A DNA stretch of 64,000 bases from Microbacterium soli (lineage in GTDB: Bacteria > Actinomycetota > Actinomycetes > Actinomycetales > Microbacteriaceae). A program made the position numbers and the translations under genes. The DNA is taken from positions 2,503,472-2,567,471 of the forward strand of contig NZ_BAABCP010000001.1 in the NCBI RefSeq assembly GCF_039539005.1. Reading direction: 5' to 3'. How positions within the stretch are numbered: position 1 is the first letter of the stretch; each line of letters starts with the position of its first letter. Below the pieces are notes generated by a model, which searched no databases, had not been told where the DNA came from, and was given only the letters and a program-made list of their open reading frames with translations. Of the stretch, positions 62,681 through 64,000 are shown piece after piece.

Positions 62681-63790
62681 ATGTCGGTAACAAAGATACA
62701 AGAACTCAACGGTCTCGGCCCCGTACGCGCGACTCGCGCCCGTGCCGGGGATTTTCCGCCGATAGCGAAGGCTTATACGCGGGTCTCGCAGCAGGTGAGG
62801 GATGCGGGTCTCCTGCGTCGGGCGCCCTGGTTCTACGTTCTGGTCGGACTGGTTCTCGTGGTCGCTCTCGGCGGCACGATAGCCGGATTCGTTCTGCTGG
62901 GAGAGAGCTGGTTCCAGCTCATCATCGCGGGAGCTCTGGGTATCGTCTTCACGCAGATCGCGTTTCTCGCCCACGAAGCGGCGCACCGGCAGATCCTCTC
63001 CCTCGGTCCGGCAAACGATCGTCTTGCGCGCGTCCTCGCCGGGGCCATCGGAATGAGCTACTCCTGGTGGGACTCCAAGCATAGCCGCCACCACTCCAAC
63101 CCGAACCGAGTGGGCAAGGATCCCGATATCCAGGTCGATACCATCTCGTTCCTCGAAGAAGACGCGGTCCAGGCGAGAGGATTGCGGCGCGCTATCACGA
63201 AGCGACAAGGCTGGTTCTTCTTCCCTCTGCTCACATTAGAGGGGCTGAACCTCCACTTCCACAGCCTCCGCCACCTTCTGAGCAGGGAACCGGTAAAAGG
63301 GCGCTGGATCGAGCTTGCCATCATCGCCGCGCGGTTCGCCCTCCTGATCACCCCGCTCTTCCTCTTGCTTCCTATAGGTATGGCTTTCGCGTTCCTGGGG
63401 ATTCAAGTCGCGGTCTTCGGCGTGTATATGGGAGCCTCTTTCGCCCCCAATCACAAAGGGATGCCGGTGATCGCTCACGACGCGAAGCTCGACTTCTTCA
63501 CGAAGCAGGTGCGTACCTCGCGGAACATTCGGGGTGGGTGGTGGGCGACTTCGCTCATGGGCGGCCTCAACTACCAGGTCGAACATCACCTGTTCCCGAG
63601 CATGTCCCGCCCGTTTCTTTCGCGCGCGCGGCGTATCGTCCGCGAACACTGCCGGGAACTGGGCGTCCCGTACACCGAGACATCACTGGGTCGTTCTTAC
63701 GCGATCGTCATTGACTACCTGAACCGTGTCGGTCTCTCGGCTCGTGATCCGTTCGAGTGTCCCATCAATGCCCGGTATCGCCGAGTGTGA
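62681..63790 (+). CDS. Fatty acid desaturase (acyl-CoA/acyl-lipid type)
   Basis: A 369-residue membrane di-iron desaturase. The three His boxes are HEAAH (98-102), HSRHH (134-138) and QVEHH (299-303). Two hydrophobic pairs (about 50-95 and 205-250) give the usual four-helix topology. The QVEHH box is typical of front-end and DesA3-like enzymes; the regiospecificity cannot be read. It acts on membrane or CoA-bound acyl chains with O2 and a reductase partner not seen here. Confidence 0.93.
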   Translation: MSVTKIQELNGLGPVRATRARAGDFPPIAKAYTRVSQQVRDAGLLRRAPWFYVLVGLVLVVALGGTIAGFVLLGESWFQLIIAGALGIVFTQIAFLAHEAAHRQILSLGPANDRLARVLAGAIGMSYSWWDSKHSRHHSNPNRVGKDPDIQVDTISFLEEDAVQARGLRRAITKRQGWFFFPLLTLEGLNLHFHSLRHLLSREPVKGRWIELAIIAARFALLITPLFLLLPIGMAFAFLGIQVAVFGVYMGASFAPNHKGMPVIAHDAKLDFFTKQVRTSRNIRGGWWATSLMGGLNYQVEHHLFPSMSRPFLSRARRIVREHCRELGVPYTETSLGRSYAIVIDYLNRVGLSARDPFECPINARYRRV

Positions 63791-63917
63791 CTATCCAACC
63801 CGTGGCGAGTGGATCGAGCGGTGGGAGCGCGAAGTACGCGAGTCTGGACACGCATACGCCCCGTCTCCAGCCACGGGTGTGTCCGATGAACGGTGTTTCT
63901 GGGCCGGCGGTCATTAG
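63768..63917 (+). CDS. Short ORF overlapping the desaturase, probably truncated by an IS
   Basis: A 49-residue frame that starts inside the desaturase 3' end (22-base overlap) and reads RGEWIERWEREVRESGHAYAP before running into what looks like the end of an IS256-family element. The charged N-terminal part could be the start of an interrupted gene; the last residues would be IS-derived. It could also be noise. Confidence 0.25.
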   Translation: MPGIAECDYPTRGEWIERWEREVRESGHAYAPSPATGVSDERCFWAGGH

Positions 63918-64000
63918 TTGATTCGGCCTTCGAAGGCGATCGCGAACGCGTTCAGCGCTGGCTTCCACCTCGTCGCCCAGCGTGCCCTGCCCCGACCCGT
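63877..64000 (-). mobile_element. IS256-family insertion sequence, one end only
   Basis: The C-terminal end of a transposase (63914-64000) and an outer part beginning about 63877, where GGGTGTGTCCGATGAACGG could belong to the terminal inverted repeat. The rest of the element lies outside the window, so the boundary is approximate. Confidence 0.5.
63914..64000 (-). CDS. IS256-family transposase, C-terminal 28 residues
   Basis: The fragment reads RARWATRWKPALNAFAIAFE near its end, matching the conserved C-terminus of IS256/Mutator transposases (W-x-x-ALN-x-F). The stop codon is at 63914-63916; the start is outside the window. The catalytic DDE residues are not included. Confidence 0.65.
   Translation of the reverse strand, partial: TGRGRARWATRWKPALNAFAIAFEGRIN

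Overview
This 64 kb window is a stretch of chromosome from a high-GC actinobacterium, most likely the family Microbacteriaceae and probably Microbacterium or a close relative. The signs are an actinobacterial bcc-aa3 respiratory set (diheme QcrC, long QcrB, CtaF), WhiA, RbpA, paired ClpP1/ClpP2, a translational-type ileS T-box, a eukaryote-like isoleucyl-tRNA synthetase and repeated TAnnnT -10 boxes. About the first 61.6 kb is dense housekeeping DNA with many 4-base stop/start overlaps. The last 2.4 kb looks like accessory DNA. The left edge cuts ctaD and the right edge cuts an IS256-family transposase.

Layout. 1-6.9 kb: respiratory chain, with ctaD(partial)-ctaF on + facing qcrB-qcrA-qcrC-ctaE on -, and a rhodanese gene between them. 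7-12.1 kb: trpD, a 5'-3' exonuclease, rpsA, coaE and a DUF4126 membrane protein. 12.2-18.4 kb: uvrB, then a DUF4129/MoxR/DUF58 membrane operon. 18.4-29.9 kb: uvrA-uvrC-rapZ-whiA, sodA, then gap-pgk-tpiA-secG-rbpA. 30.0-32.9 kb: a four-gene minus-strand operon for an alternative secretion route, in which a SipW-type signal peptidase with a C-terminal LPXTG region sits among three proteins with SipW-type signal sequences. 33.0-33.3 kb: tRNA-Gly(TCC) and tRNA-Pro(TGG). 33.3-42.3 kb: tig, clpP1, clpP2 and clpX, with a complete deoxyribose-phosphate operon (regulator, deoC, two aldehyde dehydrogenase-family genes) between clpP2 and clpX. 42.5-51.2 kb: a 71-residue protein gene, valS, the T-box and ileS, folC, DUF4233 and ndk. 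51.3-61.6 kb: a VKOR-family gene, RNase E/G, DUF4031, rplU-rpmA-obgE-proB, proA, and a small membrane protein-nadD-membrane protein-rsfS operon. 61.6-64.0 kb: a small HTH remnant, about 500 bases without a gene but with a palindrome, a fatty-acid desaturase, a short ORF and the IS256 fragment.

How the genes work together. QcrABC and CtaDEF form the aerobic respiratory supercomplex. UvrA, UvrB and UvrC supply nucleotide-excision repair. Gap, Pgk and TpiA supply central glycolysis. ClpX with ClpP1P2 and trigger factor handle protein quality control. ProB and ProA are the first two steps of proline synthesis. RsfS, S1, L21, L27 and Obg serve the ribosome.

The most notable points are: the SipW-type secretion operon and its unusual fused peptidase; about ten genes whose start codon lies only 6-7 bases after a -10 box, suggesting leaderless mRNAs; a perfect palindrome in front of the deo operon; a 14-bp hairpin in the whiA leader; a heavily used GGATGC/GCATCC hexamer; and the IS-bordered accessory end.
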